In this document: in pieces, positions 12,001 to 25,200 of the stretch
How positions within the stretch are numbered: position 1 is the stretch's first letter
Layout of the letters: the number at the start of each line of letters is the position of its first letter
NCBI GenBank assembly: GCA_013365365.1
Contig: JABVXU010000193.1
Span: 1-64,000 of the forward strand
Source of the DNA: Cruorifilaria tuberocauda
Lineage: Eukaryota > Nematoda > Chromadorea > Rhabditida > Onchocercidae
DNA length: 64,000 nucleotides
Direction of reading: 5' to 3'
Position numbers and translations under genes: made by a program
Notes under the pieces: model-generated
Database searches by the model: none
Seen by the model: only the letters and a program-made list of their open reading frames with translations
Told to the model about the DNA's origin: nothing

Positions 12001-15000
12001 ATGACCAACCGGTTCGTCATTTTCTTCGTCGAATGTTCCAGCAGCCGCCAATCGGGGAATTTCTGAAAATTAATCTTTTACAGTCTAAAAGCCTCAATTC
12101 TCGAGAGAAACCGTGAACTGTTAATAACCAGATAAGCTTAGTGCTTAGTACTCAAATATAAGATGATTAATGCTTACTGAACTGGAAATACAGCTGAACA
12201 GTTGAAACTGAACTCTTTCCAAATTTGATTTCATAGCGAAATATAATTGAGATCAAAGAATTCTATTAAAAATATACCTACCAGTGTTATTAAAATATTG
12301 GGAGAATTTTTGTCCTTGTGAAATCCTGAAAAACGTTGCAAGATTATGGAAGAATATTACTGAAAAAAGAACCATTAATTGATTCCCTTATGCAAATCAC
12401 TCCAGCAATCATCAAATTCGTTAAATAAATTACCGGTACTTTCCCGACAAATTAGTAATATGTTCAGACAACTCTTTGAATGTGAAAATGTGGAAATCAG
12501 TACGTTCTTGGCTACTACTGCACGTTGGACGATTAATCTGCAAATTATATCGTATCTTCGCAAAACTACGGATTAACAAGAACTGAATTTAATTTTCACA
12601 AGATAATTTCGAAGATTTGCACTACAATGACTAATTCTTTTCTGCTTCAAATCATTTGAACGAAACTCTCGATGCTTAGAAACGGTAGGACTAATCATTC
12701 ACCGAAATAAAAAAGAACAATAAGGCAATAAAAATTTCGACTGAGAACTGTTAAGTTTGTTGGATTGAGTTTTCAATTCGAAAATTTACAATTCTTTGCT
12801 TTTTGTTTGTGTTTTTTGTGTAATTTTGTTTTAAAAATGATTTTAATTAACCTTAATTAGCTCCTCGAAACTTGACAACTTGTTCATTTCAACAGTATAC
12901 GAAGTATTCACATCGGCACCTATCATTTTACCACTTTCCGCACTTCTGCAGTCAAATTCTTCTTCACTCATACTGTCAATGAGTACCACACTTATTCATA
13001 TTTTAAATTGTTCATTTGCAAAAAGATAGAATCCATAAGCTCGCAATTCGAAAATTTCTATGAATTTTGGAATTGAAAAAATCTTGGAATCTAATTAAGT
13101 ATCACTGTGCAGAAAAATTCGGCACGATATCATTGCTGCGTTTCGCATGTTTTCTTAAACTGCCACTGACAACAGTCCATTTATTATAAATATAAATGTG
13201 AGTGGGTGGCAGAAGACTTTGGGGAAGTTCTCGATAGAAGCGTTGAAGACGATCTACTAGTAGTATCAGTTGATTCGATCTCAATACCTCCATGTAGAGC
13301 GATTCGAGAATAACATCAAGGAATCGTGAATGTGCGAAATTTTTTAACCTGCCAAATGAAAACTTTCAAGATTGCTTTAGTTTCGAAAAAACTTCATTTT
13401 CCTTCATTTCAAGTGAAAGTTTGTGCGATGATCTTCAGATTCAAGATGAAAAAATAGACAACAGGCAAACCACTGCGGAGCGAACTTGACCATATCAATT
13501 TTTTTCTTTGATTTGGTGTGTGGAGAAGCAGCTGATGTTCTGACAGCATTTAAAGTTAATTTTTGAATATCATTGGCTGGAAGAATATGCATTACTGCAA
13601 CGAATTTTTTGTGAATTATTTCCCGGATCATGAAGTAAACCTGAAAGTCCCTCTTCTTATTCTGATGATTCTAACATAAGAATTTCCAGCTTTCTGAATC
13701 CTTTATGGAGTTTTAAGTTTTCTTTTGCAAAACATAGAAAAATTATTTGAGCGTCAACTTCGAGCACTATTCCAGGCCAGTTTTCAAAATTTGCAAACAA
13801 TCAACAAATATTATTATGGACAAACCGAGCACTCTGGATCATTAGCCACATCAATACAGCAAGTGAGGCAGTCATTTTGAGCAGCCACTACTTGCAACGT
13901 ACTCGGCAAATTTTGTTTTCCAACACCGGGATTGTTGAGGACCTTCAGATACTCGTCATATTCTTCCATTGTCAGTTGAATCTGAAACAACGGAAACAGA
14001 ATGGTTACAGGTCAGCTGGATCGAACTTGATGATAGCTTTATGGGTTTAATTCTGAATGACTTACTGATTTCTCCCATTTCTTCTCTACTTTTTAAGTGT
14101 CATTTCTTCTACTAAAGCTTTCAAATTTATTTAGAAGGAAAAAATCTAGAATTATTATTTATAGTTATAGAATTGTAGAAATGCAAGACTGAAAAGTCTG
14201 CAAACTAAAAGAGAGTTTTAAAAACCATTTTGAAAATGAATAAATGAGAAAAGATCGGATAACAGGAGAAAAGAACCTACCTCTTCGGTATACATCCAGT
14301 CGATAATATCTGAAACCATTTTATAATAATAATTGGATAGTGGAATCTGAAATGGTGTTTAACGACATTTGCGCATCTGGAATACAACATGAATTATTTA
14401 AAAGGCAAGCACGTATTCGGGATCGAGAATTTATTCAGATCAGAAAGAGAAGATACTGTATGTAACTTTGATAATATTATATGTTCTATTACAGAATCAA
14501 AATTTCGAATAAAACCATGGTGGTGGTAACAGTAGCATAAATATTAAAAATGTCGAATCGGTAATATACCGTACGAATATGATTAGAATGTATTAGACCG
14601 ATGCTGCTGTGCAAGAAATCATTCTGCATTTGAGCGCAAATAATTTCAATATCAGCGCTAATTAGATCTTGCTTGATACGTAGTTCACGTAGATATTGGC
14701 TAATATTACTGCAGTGCTGTTGAAAATTGTATCCGTTCAAGCTAATCGTCCTAAAACGATCACTTAGAAAGTGCAACTTTTATTGATCCGGAATGACAAT
14801 AACCTCAGGAATCAAAAGCAAGAAATATCACTCCTGAGTCGCATTTATTCATCATTTCTCTTTCTGTATCTCTTCCGATTTCGTTATTTGATGTGGAAAG
14901 CCTCCACCCTCCTTAAAATCCGAATCGATCGGTAAATCCTTACCGTCTTCGGTACAAAATTATATAATCACAAGAATTTCACTACTGGCTAATTCAAAAA

Positions 15001-15031
15001 ATTATTACCTATAATGAAAAGTTGACTTCAT
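9100..15031 (-). CDS. BTB/POZ-like protein with long repetitive acidic C-terminal tail
   Basis: I join 22 minus-strand exons in phase to about 761 residues: 15031-15009, 14750-14570, 14346-14281, 13981-13826, 13640-13474, 13348-13106, 12972-12852, 12537-12440, 12325-12282, 12062-12006, 11768-11661, 11576-11454, 11269-11165, 11087-11052, 10860-10810, 10719-10627, 10525-10433, 10184-10134, 9989-9940, 9791-9630, 9530-9424, 9250-9100. The first 100 residues look like a diverged BTB fold: YLRELRIKQDL, then IPLSNYYYKMVSDIIDWMYT. A helical region follows. From about residue 280 the protein is polar and acidic, with a recurring motif of the form ES-x-x-(D/N)I-x-x-(I/L)P (ESVTDIANIPK, ESLADINDIK, ESLTNIKAIPD, EEVREIKALPD) often paired with an (I/V)G(R/K)xxF box. 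No function is known. The 130-base gap at 13105-12973 could separate two genes, but phase is kept and MSEEEFD follows an acceptor. Confidence 0.6.
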
Positions 15032-16215
15032 TATTCGCGCTACAATTTCCCAGACAATCAGTAGAAAAGAAAGAATTCGACCTCTCAACCGCCTACCAAC
15101 GGAGTAACTATGAACAACGATAAACTGTTTCACTTAGCAATTTATTTCTTTCAAATTACAATAAAAATTGTAACCGTTTAACCCGAAATTAGCATATGAT
15201 CACTTCCGTCAGTCAGTCCCTGCTACAGTTCATTTTGATTTACGTCATAAGGAAATAATCAATACTGTCTATATTAAATAGCCGAATTATCAATGTTTCT
15301 TTCGTCTACATTTGTTCTGGCCAAAATGGTTTGTACGTTCAGGTTCATAGAAGAAATACGTTATTAATGTGAAATTTCTGAGTGAAAGTTAGGGACATGA
15401 AAATGGTTGATAGAAGTAATTTGGTTGCTGTTGCAATTGAAATAGGAAAAGTTATCGGGGTAGAAAGGACTTCGTTTACGGAAATATGGATGAGTTCCGA
15501 TTGCTTTGACCTAGATTCTTCTTTTTCCGTACCGCACAGTTCAAACCTTAAAATTCGCTTCTTCTCTTAATCATTTCTTTCAATTCTATTACTTTTCCCA
15601 TTAGTAAGGAATAAGTAAGTTTGTAGTTGCGACGATGTCGCATAATCATTGGACCCATCAAATCAATCGATATTGCCATCTTCTATCATGATATGCGTGA
15701 AAGTTGTTGCGATGAACTTCGTTGATTAAGACACGGCGTGTTTAGAAGGAGAAGGACAGTTCATCCTGAGCACCTCTATGAAATGTTCGGATCCGGATTG
15801 GAATCCATTAGCATTAGGATGCTAGAAATGACGTCTGCGATGCGAAAGGTATCATTCAACTTTCCTCTCTCCACAGATACAAAAGGACGATCGAAGAGAA
15901 GAAATGTTGCTGGCCGGGAATAATCACTGCCCTGAAAGTGCACCTCTCCATCGCACTTCGTTTCTCATTTCATTTTCACTCCACGGAAATTTGGCAGATG
16001 CATGCACAGTTTTTTCGACTCACAGCATCATTTTTCCTTCCTTGTCATATCAACTTGAGTTCTTTACTCCAGCTTTTCGTTTGCCGAAGTGGAGCTTATA
16101 GTTCAGCTGAGCTCAGTTACGCCCTTACATTTTCCTTTTCGAAAATTCATATCTTGAAAGTATGCTAGACTGACCATTTCTATGGATTTTGCAGGGTAAT
16201 TGGCAAGGATTAACA
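15032..16215. other. Intergenic between divergent BTB and CLC genes
   Basis: This should hold the promoters of the minus-strand BTB gene and the plus-strand channel gene. Plus-strand open frames at 15382-15570 and 15738-15923 lack recognisable domains and clean splice partners. The second (start MFRRRRT) could in principle be an upstream exon of the channel gene, but I could not place a junction. The acceptor GATTTTGCAG at about 16185-16194 is the likely 5' boundary of the first channel exon. Confidence 0.45.
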
Positions 16216-19200
16216 ATGACAAGGGATATGAGGGAAAGTTCAGCAAAAAAGTGTACCGGGTGGAAAGATAAGTTTTACCATGAGAGCAGCAGTTATCAAG
16301 ATTCTATTGTTAATGATGGTAATGAGACTCAGGAAGTAACCGAGAAAGTAACACTTCTGAAGCCGAATTCCTCTTTTCAATCTTCTGTCTACGAAGTTAG
16401 TTTCAACCTTGATTTCTTTCAGAAATTTCTTCTGAAAAAAGATTCAGAGACGAGAACGCAATGGTCAAGTAAATTAATTTGTTTCCTACTGCAGCTACAC
16501 AATTCAAAATCATTTCCAGAAAGTAAATGGATCTTTTTTCTATTCTTACTTAAAAAGAAAATAAAGAGCAGGTATATCAATAAATCAGCTCAGTTTTTCT
16601 AAATGTTTCTGAATAAAATTGAAGATCAAACGTTGAAAGCAAAAGTAGGATTAATTCCTTGACATAAACTAAATGATTAAATAAATACATTTTAGGAACA
16701 AGAATATTAATCAAGATTTATCTTCTTTTCTAGTTGTGGATGTTACTTTTCAATTTTAAGCCTAGTTTGAAATGAACTTCGCTGACATCAATAATCTATC
16801 TATGCAGTTGTGAAATCTCTGCTGTTTTCCTTCCCTTATGTCATAACGAGATGAGTTTGAGGTGTTATCAAAACAGATTCATCTGTCTTTTATCTCATCT
16901 AAAAGAATTCTAGCATTTATTGATATCAGCTCCAACTACAGTGTTCTGTTTTGATTGATAATTTAACCTTAGCAAACTTTTTATTCCATTTCTTCGGTAA
17001 TTAATTCGAATCGAGCAATCGCTTCTTACTCTTTAAAATTTCCTTTCTTATTCTTAGAGGAATTCTCGCAAAAACTTTACCTTGAATATTTTTGCATTAC
17101 TATTCAATTACCAATTTAGAAGTATCATTACTTGGTAGAGATTACTGTAGCAGTTTATGATATGTGTATCACTAAGATTGGAAAAGATTTTATAACTAAC
17201 TCTCGTGTAAAGGCCTAGTAAAGTTAATGTGAATTTAGCGTGATAAATGACGAATTCATGAAAATGATACCAAAAAGAAAATCCTAAAAGTTTAATCAGA
17301 TTTCTGGAAATTTCGATGAGCAGCGATTCCTCTGTCGAATCGTATTTGTTGCTGTAGAATAGTTGACGAGGAAATACAAGTTATTGCCAAATTTCGTTGT
17401 AGTGACCTATCTCTTTTGGATGATTTCAGCCTTGTCTTGCATTATTCACCCTTTCAATACAAGTTTCAACTTATCTGTTTCCGTGAATCCTAAATGAACC
17501 AATGAATAAATTCGCAGTTTTAAAGTTTCATACCACGCTGCTGACTCGTTATCAGCGGTATAGAATAATCAATCAGTTATCAATACTATCTATTAGTCAT
17601 AGCTCAGACAGTATTAAACAGTCTCATGTTGTGTCCCCCAAACAGGGAAATATCCACCTCGGAAGGTCTCTTCCGATCGAAGACCGTATGCCTTCCTTGT
17701 CACATTCTATTCAAATTATTTTTATTCTTTGGGTATTCCGATTCTTTGCATTTTGAAAAGTATAGAATTGACAGTAGAAGTTAGAGTGTTATCACTTTTT
17801 TGTATGTCTTGAGGAGAAAATAAGGAGAAGAAACCGTCAAAACATTTGTCAAATGATAGTGAGAATAAATCATTGGTCCCTTTTTCACTCTCATTTTGAG
17901 TGTTCAGAAATAATCATCAGCTCATCAATTATAGCAAATTTATATGAAATTGAAGCAAGCCAAATCAGTTATGATTGTTTGTGGAGCCTCCTATATATCA
18001 GGTATATGTGGCATTTCAATCCTGTAGTAGAATAATTTAAATAATTGAATTCTTATGGTGAGATTGCTTGAAACAGTCCGTTGATACTTAATAATTTCGA
18101 TTCTTTACGGATCTATGAATTTGCGGGATGTGATGACACGCATGAATGTGTATTCCCGAGTCTTCATCTAAATTTAATTAGAATCTTCAATCAGGCATAA
18201 CATTTGCAACCGGAAAACAAGTTGTGAAAAACTTGCAACGCGAAGTTTTATTTTCAATTTCCAAGGAATGCGTTCGATACTGCGAGTTGTTTAGTGTTTC
18301 CTTTTGCCACTGTTTTTCTGCTCAGTTCATTTATTTTTCTTCGGAATTTTAAGATTCTCTTCCTTAAGATGGAGTGATGCCATTCTCTCTATCATTTCTT
18401 TCTTCTGATATGACTGAACTGACTGTCACGGCCATCAATCGATCATTTTATTTTTCATTCTTTACTTTTACATTACCTATATGATTTGGAACATTCATCT
18501 TGAACCTTGACCTTTCTAACTTTCATTGCTCTACACTCTAGAATATGAAGTCTTTCATTACTCAAGCTGTCATAATCGGTGTCAGTTTGCTATTCTAGCC
18601 AGGAATTCTAGAAATAAAGACTATGTAGGAGCTGTTATAGTCATAGAAGTCAAGAATGCTTCCTTATATTATTATTCGAATTCTTTCTCTTGCAGCATTA
18701 TCAATCTTAACTTTAAATGTCGTAACTTTTAATAATTTCCTACCGTCATTCTCAATGCTAAGATTAATTCTTTAAATACTTGATAGAGATTCTAGCACAA
18801 GCTCAATAATTCATTTTATTGATAAAAAATCGAGTTTTCTCTCGATGAAGGTCTGAAATTGGTAAAATTAGGAGAAATAGATACTAATATATTTTTCATT
18901 ATTGCAAAGCATTTCCATCTGTTTACTTATTCGTGCTTCTTTCTTAAATTTCAAGCTATTATATTGTACTAGGAAATTCAGAATTCTCTGACTGATTTCA
19001 GATTTTAATTTCAACACGAGGATTTATCACATTTTATGAAGAGCATTTCAGTGTTTATAATAATGACATAAGAAAAACATTCACTAAAAATCATTCCAGA
19101 ATGACACTGTAGAACTTTTACTTTTGAATTTCTAGGTTTTTACGGCATTGTTACAACAATTATAACAATGCTATGTTTCTAGGGAATACCGGGAAAAGAG

Positions 19201-22200
19201 ACTATAGCTGCCGGCGTAAATGTAAAACACGACATTTGCACAACTTTCAATCGAAACTTCGCGCACATACTACGCAGATTCTGCTCTGCAAGCAGTATGA
19301 AACTAGAAAATGGTAATGCAGTGGAAGATAAGGTCAGATTCAGAAAGAAAAAACGATTATTTTGCAATAGTTGTGAGTTTTCGATTCAAATGTTGTCTTT
19401 CTTCCATTCTGAGCTCCTTCTATTCCCTAGACAGCAGTTGCTCCTTTTCCCTTCCCCTGCGTATCGCTTCATGAATTCAAGATTCACAAAATCCGAAGTC
19501 AAATTCGACTAGCACGGAAACCTTCATCTCCAACACCGAACAGAAAGCCCTCTATATTCAAGTGTTCCTGACTGTTTCAAACAGTTCATCAAACTCGATA
19601 AAGAAGTTGAACGATTCTAATCACGGAGATTTCAAAGAGAAATAATCACTTTTTGAAAACATCCGCAAGAACCACTGCTCACTCGAATGACTATTTCCTG
19701 ATCGCAGTTATCATTTTCTAATGATAATCGTTGTCAGATACTCGCATTTTCATCTTTCTTGTGTCATCCTGAAAAATGAAACATTTGCAAATAAATTTTG
19801 TCAAAAAATTTTATGCACTTTCAATTTTTTAACAAATTCACTTAGTACTATTTGCAAATGTTATTTACTTCATCAGAAATCTCTGAAAAATGCAATTCGC
19901 TACAGAATGATGAAAAAAGATGAAAACAGGACAAAACAGAATTGCGATGTCACTTATGATCGAAAAAAGTCCGGACTTCTCCGAGGGACTGAAAGTAATT
20001 GGGTCAAATCAGCCACAATTAAGTAGCCCCATAATTTAACACTTTATAGCAAACTTATTAACATAGCAGCCTTATCACTCAGATTCGACATTCCTCATCA
20101 ATATGCCTGTTAATGGATTGATTGCTTCAAAGCAAAGGGTTCGGCCGGTCCGGGTTTGAGGAACGAATAAGAAATCTTTCTTTCAGGTCAACCGCATCGA
20201 GCCGTCGGTATGCTACTGGTAGACTGGATATTCCTGGCAGGCTTGGGTGTTTCCATGGCTGTGCTTTCGTTGATGCTTGATTATGGGGTCGATAAGCTTC
20301 AAACATGTATATCTATCAATGGCTGATTTTCTGAATTCAGTATTTAATCAATGAAGAGAGGAAGAAAAAAGGACTGACAGAAATGTTTACTGTTGAAAGA
20401 TTGAGCGAGAACTCACCTTACGTCAATACACTGGTCAGCCTACTCAAATACAAAGAAAAATGAGCTATGAGTTGCAGATCACGTGGTAGTAATGGAAAAG
20501 TTTAATATTACCGAACATGCGACAACCAATACACTGATGACTTACGCAGCGTGGCTTGTCTACACAATGGTTCTTTTAATGCTCGCCGCAACTATAGTAC
20601 ATTACCTATCCATCAACGCTATGGGTTTATTTTAATTTAAATGTTTTGGTAGTGGTAAGATCAGTTCTTTGTTTCACTGAGAGAAAAACTGTAGAAGAAG
20701 AATTTATGACGAGAAGAAAAAAATATATACAAAGGATGGAAAATTTTAGGGTCTGGGGTACCGGAAGTGAAGACAATACTACAGGGTGTGCATCTCGAGA
20801 AACATTTAACATTTCGTACTTTGATATCCAAACTGATCGGCTTGATGCTTGCGATTGGAAGTGGTTTTCCGATTGGCAAAGAGGTACCGAATCTTAAGTC
20901 AGATTCTCACCTAAAACGAGTTCTAACTTTAATTCGAGCTGTCTCCACGTTGTTTGCGATCAACTCCGTCCGTCACATCATGTCCAAGAAGTTTAGTAAT
21001 CTCTCTTATCACGCTGACTTCTAAAAGATGCACTTGGTCGATTCCGCTTTATAGGGACCATTTGTGCACATGGGTTCCATAGTAGCACATCTGATGAGAC
21101 GTTTGGTAGAAGGGATTAAGCCTGCTTACGCGAATGAGTCCAAAAATTACGAGTTACTTGCTGCAGGATGTGCTGCAGGTGTTGCTGCAACTTTCTCTGC
21201 ACCTGTTGGAGGTGACCTTTCCATTAAATAATGAAACCCAAATTTATATTCGAATTCACACTTCTCTCAACAATGCTAGTAAAAAATACCTTTTTTAAAA
21301 ATATTTTTTTGGTTTTTGATCATGTTTGCAGATAGTTGGAAGATTTGGGGAACTGAAATTGACAGCTGCTGCGCTGTGCGTGCATACTGTTTTGAATATC
21401 GATAATTAGTTACCAGTGATTAATATCGCTGATATATACCAAACCACCCGTAATTTTGAGGGAAGTAGTAAAGTTGGAATAATGGAATGTCAGTTTGTTT
21501 TATAGATGTCAATATCACATTCCCGCAACGCGGAATCAAAAAGGATACTTTCAAATGATTAATAATTTATTAAGCTTTTTTCAAGTTTGATGGAATGGTT
21601 CAAGTGAATTGTATTTATTTCATTCTTAAGCAAAAAATAACGATCTTTAAAATATCACTGATAATTTGATTCCATTCTTAAGGAGTATTATTTTCCATTG
21701 AAGTAACAACGGCATATTTTGCGGTTCGCGATTATTGGCGTGGATTCTTTGCGGCTGCATGCAGTGCAGCAACATTCTCACTTTTGCGATTGTGGATCAA
21801 TCCATTTGAAGGTTTCTTTCCCTGAGGTCTTATTTTTCTTGTAATAGGCTTATAAAAACTGATTTGAGATAGTTTCATCACGTCAAGAAGATATTTTAGT
21901 GACAGTGGCAGCGCTTTTCCAAACAAAATTCAGGCATCTATCGTATTATCCGGAAGAACTACTCATTTTCGCATGCATCGGGTAGCTGTTTCACTGCTTC
22001 CCATTTCTTTTCATTTTTGGAATTTACAATTATGAGCTTTAAATAAATTACAGTGGCATTTGCGGCTTGGCTGGTGCACTATTTATCTTTATACACCGTC
22101 GATATGTACTGTTCCTTCGAAGGAATAACTTTATGAAACGACTCTTTCAGAGACAGTAAGCTAATTAAGATCTTTGAGTAAATCCACACACTGTGAATTA

Positions 22201-25200
22201 TCATCCAGACCAAACTGAATGAATTTTAAAGAATGAAGGATTCATTCCTAATTTTCTTTGCTTAAAAGTTCACTGTATCTAGCTGGATGAAATTTGCATT
22301 TTAGCTGGATAGTTTATCCGCTTACAATCTCCATCCTTTATTCGACTATAACGTATCCACATGGTTTGGGACAATACTTCACCGGACAGGTAGTTAAATT
22401 TATCTTCCATAAATCAGCAATTAATTGGAGAGAAAAAAGTACCCATATAGCTGTCTGAATATGGTTCAGATTTTATTTTCCAATATTTTTACTAATCCAA
22501 CTGCTTTGTTAAATTTCAGATTGTGTTTGCACGATCACTGCGTGATTTTTTTGCTAACTGCACGTGGCATGCAAATCCATTACATGTAGAAGCATGCAGT
22601 GAATTTTTAGTAATGCGTTGGAAAATATATGATTCCGTGTTGATTGGGCTCGGAGTTTTCATCGTTGGTTTCGTAAGTTGATTAATATTCATTATCTAAA
22701 TTTAGTTTAAGAAACGGTCAAGAGAATAGATCTTCTGATAACCATTGACGAACCTTTGCTTGTATCTTATTGCTACGCAATCGAGATTTGCAGTATTTTT
22801 TGGTAATCGTTGCGACTACATTACCAGTGCCAGCAGGTGTATTTATGCCAGCATTTGTTATCGGTGCGGCAGTGGGTCGTTTTATTGGTGAGCTGATGGC
22901 ACTTGGCTATCCCAATGGATTCCGTAACGATCAGCAATTACTGATTCTCCCTGGCATCTACTCGGTTGTTGGTATCTTTACTTCCGTTCCAATACTTTTT
23001 CAATTAAATGAATCTCAGTAAGCACTTTCTCAACTTCTAACTATCCCTATCATTCATACAGGTGCGGTATCATTTTGTGGAGCAGTAACGCATACCGTTT
23101 CTGTTTCTGTGATCGCTTTTGAATTGACCGGTCAACTGCTACATATACTTCCCGTTATGGTATTTTCATCCCTACTACCGTTCTCAGGCTAGCATAATGT
23201 TACGGTTATTTATGTGTGTTCATTTGTTCGATTTAATTGTTTCACTTTCAGATATCAGTGCTGCTGTCAAATATTGTCTGCTCATCACTTCAGCCTTCAT
23301 TCTTCGATAGCATTATAAAAATTAAGCATTTGCCGTATTTTCCAGATATCCCGAAATCCACATCGTGGTATACTTACATATTTTTACATTTCTTCCTTCA
23401 AGAAATTGTTGAAAAAATATTTGTATTTATCAAGGAATTTTACAGGGTTCACGAAATACGTGTAGAGCAAATCATGGTAAAAAATGTGAAATTTTTAACG
23501 AAACGGAGTACTTATTATGAACTTCAAGAGTTACTTACCAAACACAAGTTAATGGCATATCCACTGGTCGATAATCCATGTAGATTTTTTTAATGCTTTT
23601 TCCTTAAAGATAAAAAAGTTTGGTGTGTAGTAAAATAAAAAGTCTTCAATGCGAAGGAATTTAGCTTCGATGATACTGTTGGGATCGGTTAGTCGTGAAA
23701 ACCTGCTTTCCTTGTTGAATCAAATTGTTGGAGATGAAGCACGACGCGCCGAGTATTTGCGAAGAATACATTTGCAGAGCAAATTTCACGAAACCATCGA
23801 AGATGGAGCCTATAAAGATGGATCTTTTGTTGAGTAATGTCTTTCAATTTCTTATATAAGGGAAGTATTTGCTTGCTGTTTTGCGGCTAGTCATTTGCTT
23901 ACTTTTCATATTTCTAACTTTCTCACTTCTTATTCTTCTTAGTTGACGAAAAATAGAAAATCAAGTATGTGTAATGCGATCAAATTGATGCGTATATCAA
24001 TCAATGTGTAAATTTCTCCGTTTAGATTTCCTGTAATTTCCTTTTATACCGATATATCCCCTTATAAAGAGTGTGGAAAAAGTTTATTAATGATTTACGG
24101 GTCATTTAAAGGCTTATCATATTTAGTTTAGTGAGAGAGAGGCAGAATTCGTCGAAACTCACTGAAATGTTGAGTCAACACAGATCTCTCTTTTTTCTAT
24201 AAAACATGTAGTCCTTTCTTGCTTTAAAGTACTGTAGTTTTCAAAAGCAATACCATTTCGTTTTTCCTTCACTTCTCAATTGCTTTTACCAGTAAATTCA
24301 TCTTGCGCGATAATCCCGAGAGCTCTCAAATATTCCGAAGTGCGTATAGCGTAGTTGGAATGGTTTCTTCCATATGAATATTTGGTTGGCATATAGAAAA
24401 CCAACTTTACATACATGTGAAGTAGCGACCGATACGTCTTATACTATTAATTTCCATGAATAAAAGATATTTTATTATTTTGTATTAAATTTTTTTTGAT
24501 GTGATTGAAATTTCTTTTCTCCATTATTTGTTATGAATATATTTGATACCAAGCGCAGAAAGATTCTTTAATGGAAACCTCCTGCAGCTTCTCGATTCCA
24601 TCGGTTTTCTCGAAAGCCTCATTTGTGGAACTTAGTAAATATCCAAATGGGGAGGATCTACAGCGATCGCGAACCGGATCATTAGAATTGGGTACAAATC
24701 GAGAGCCGAAGTTGAAGACATCAGTGAGCGAATACGATATGCGTGGGTCTAAAGAAAGAGAGGAAAAAGAAAGTTTGAATGAAATGAAGCAATTACATTC
24801 GGGACATGATTTTCGTGAAACACTTGGCAGTAGGTCTTTGAAGTCTTCAAAATCTAAATTTGTTTTTTCCCACTGTCGTTTATCGATGTTTTTATTTGCA
24901 AAGCTGCAAAAATCTGATGTTCTTTTAGGTATGTTTGAGAAAATAACGCAAACATTCCGCACTCGGAAAAGAGAGGAACCGGAGGATTTAAATGAAGAAG
25001 AAGTAAGTATTCTCATTTTTTTTTTGCAAGATTATTTTACGTGAAGATTCTATTTCAAAAAAGTTTCGGCAGTAAATCATTTTGTTCCAAGGAAACAGCA
25101 ATTAGCGTTTGAAATATTTCGATCGGAGGATATCAGAGGATTTCATTACAGAGACAAGTATGGGAAAAGCAACAACTCAGTAAAGAAGTAAATTATTCAT

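Noticed and set aside
11150..13631. Minus-strand open frames that at first resembled SZT2/KICSTOR (LLEDHAKRA, HIYIYNKW, HILPAND)
   Set aside because: The resemblance at 11412-11612 is in a frame that does not connect in phase; another frame joins cleanly to the neighbours, and the other matches are short. The region is explained by the BTB/repeat gene.
24531..25016. 161-codon open frame on the minus strand
   Set aside because: It is the antisense of the channel exon at 24559-25002, which fits CLC context and splice sites.
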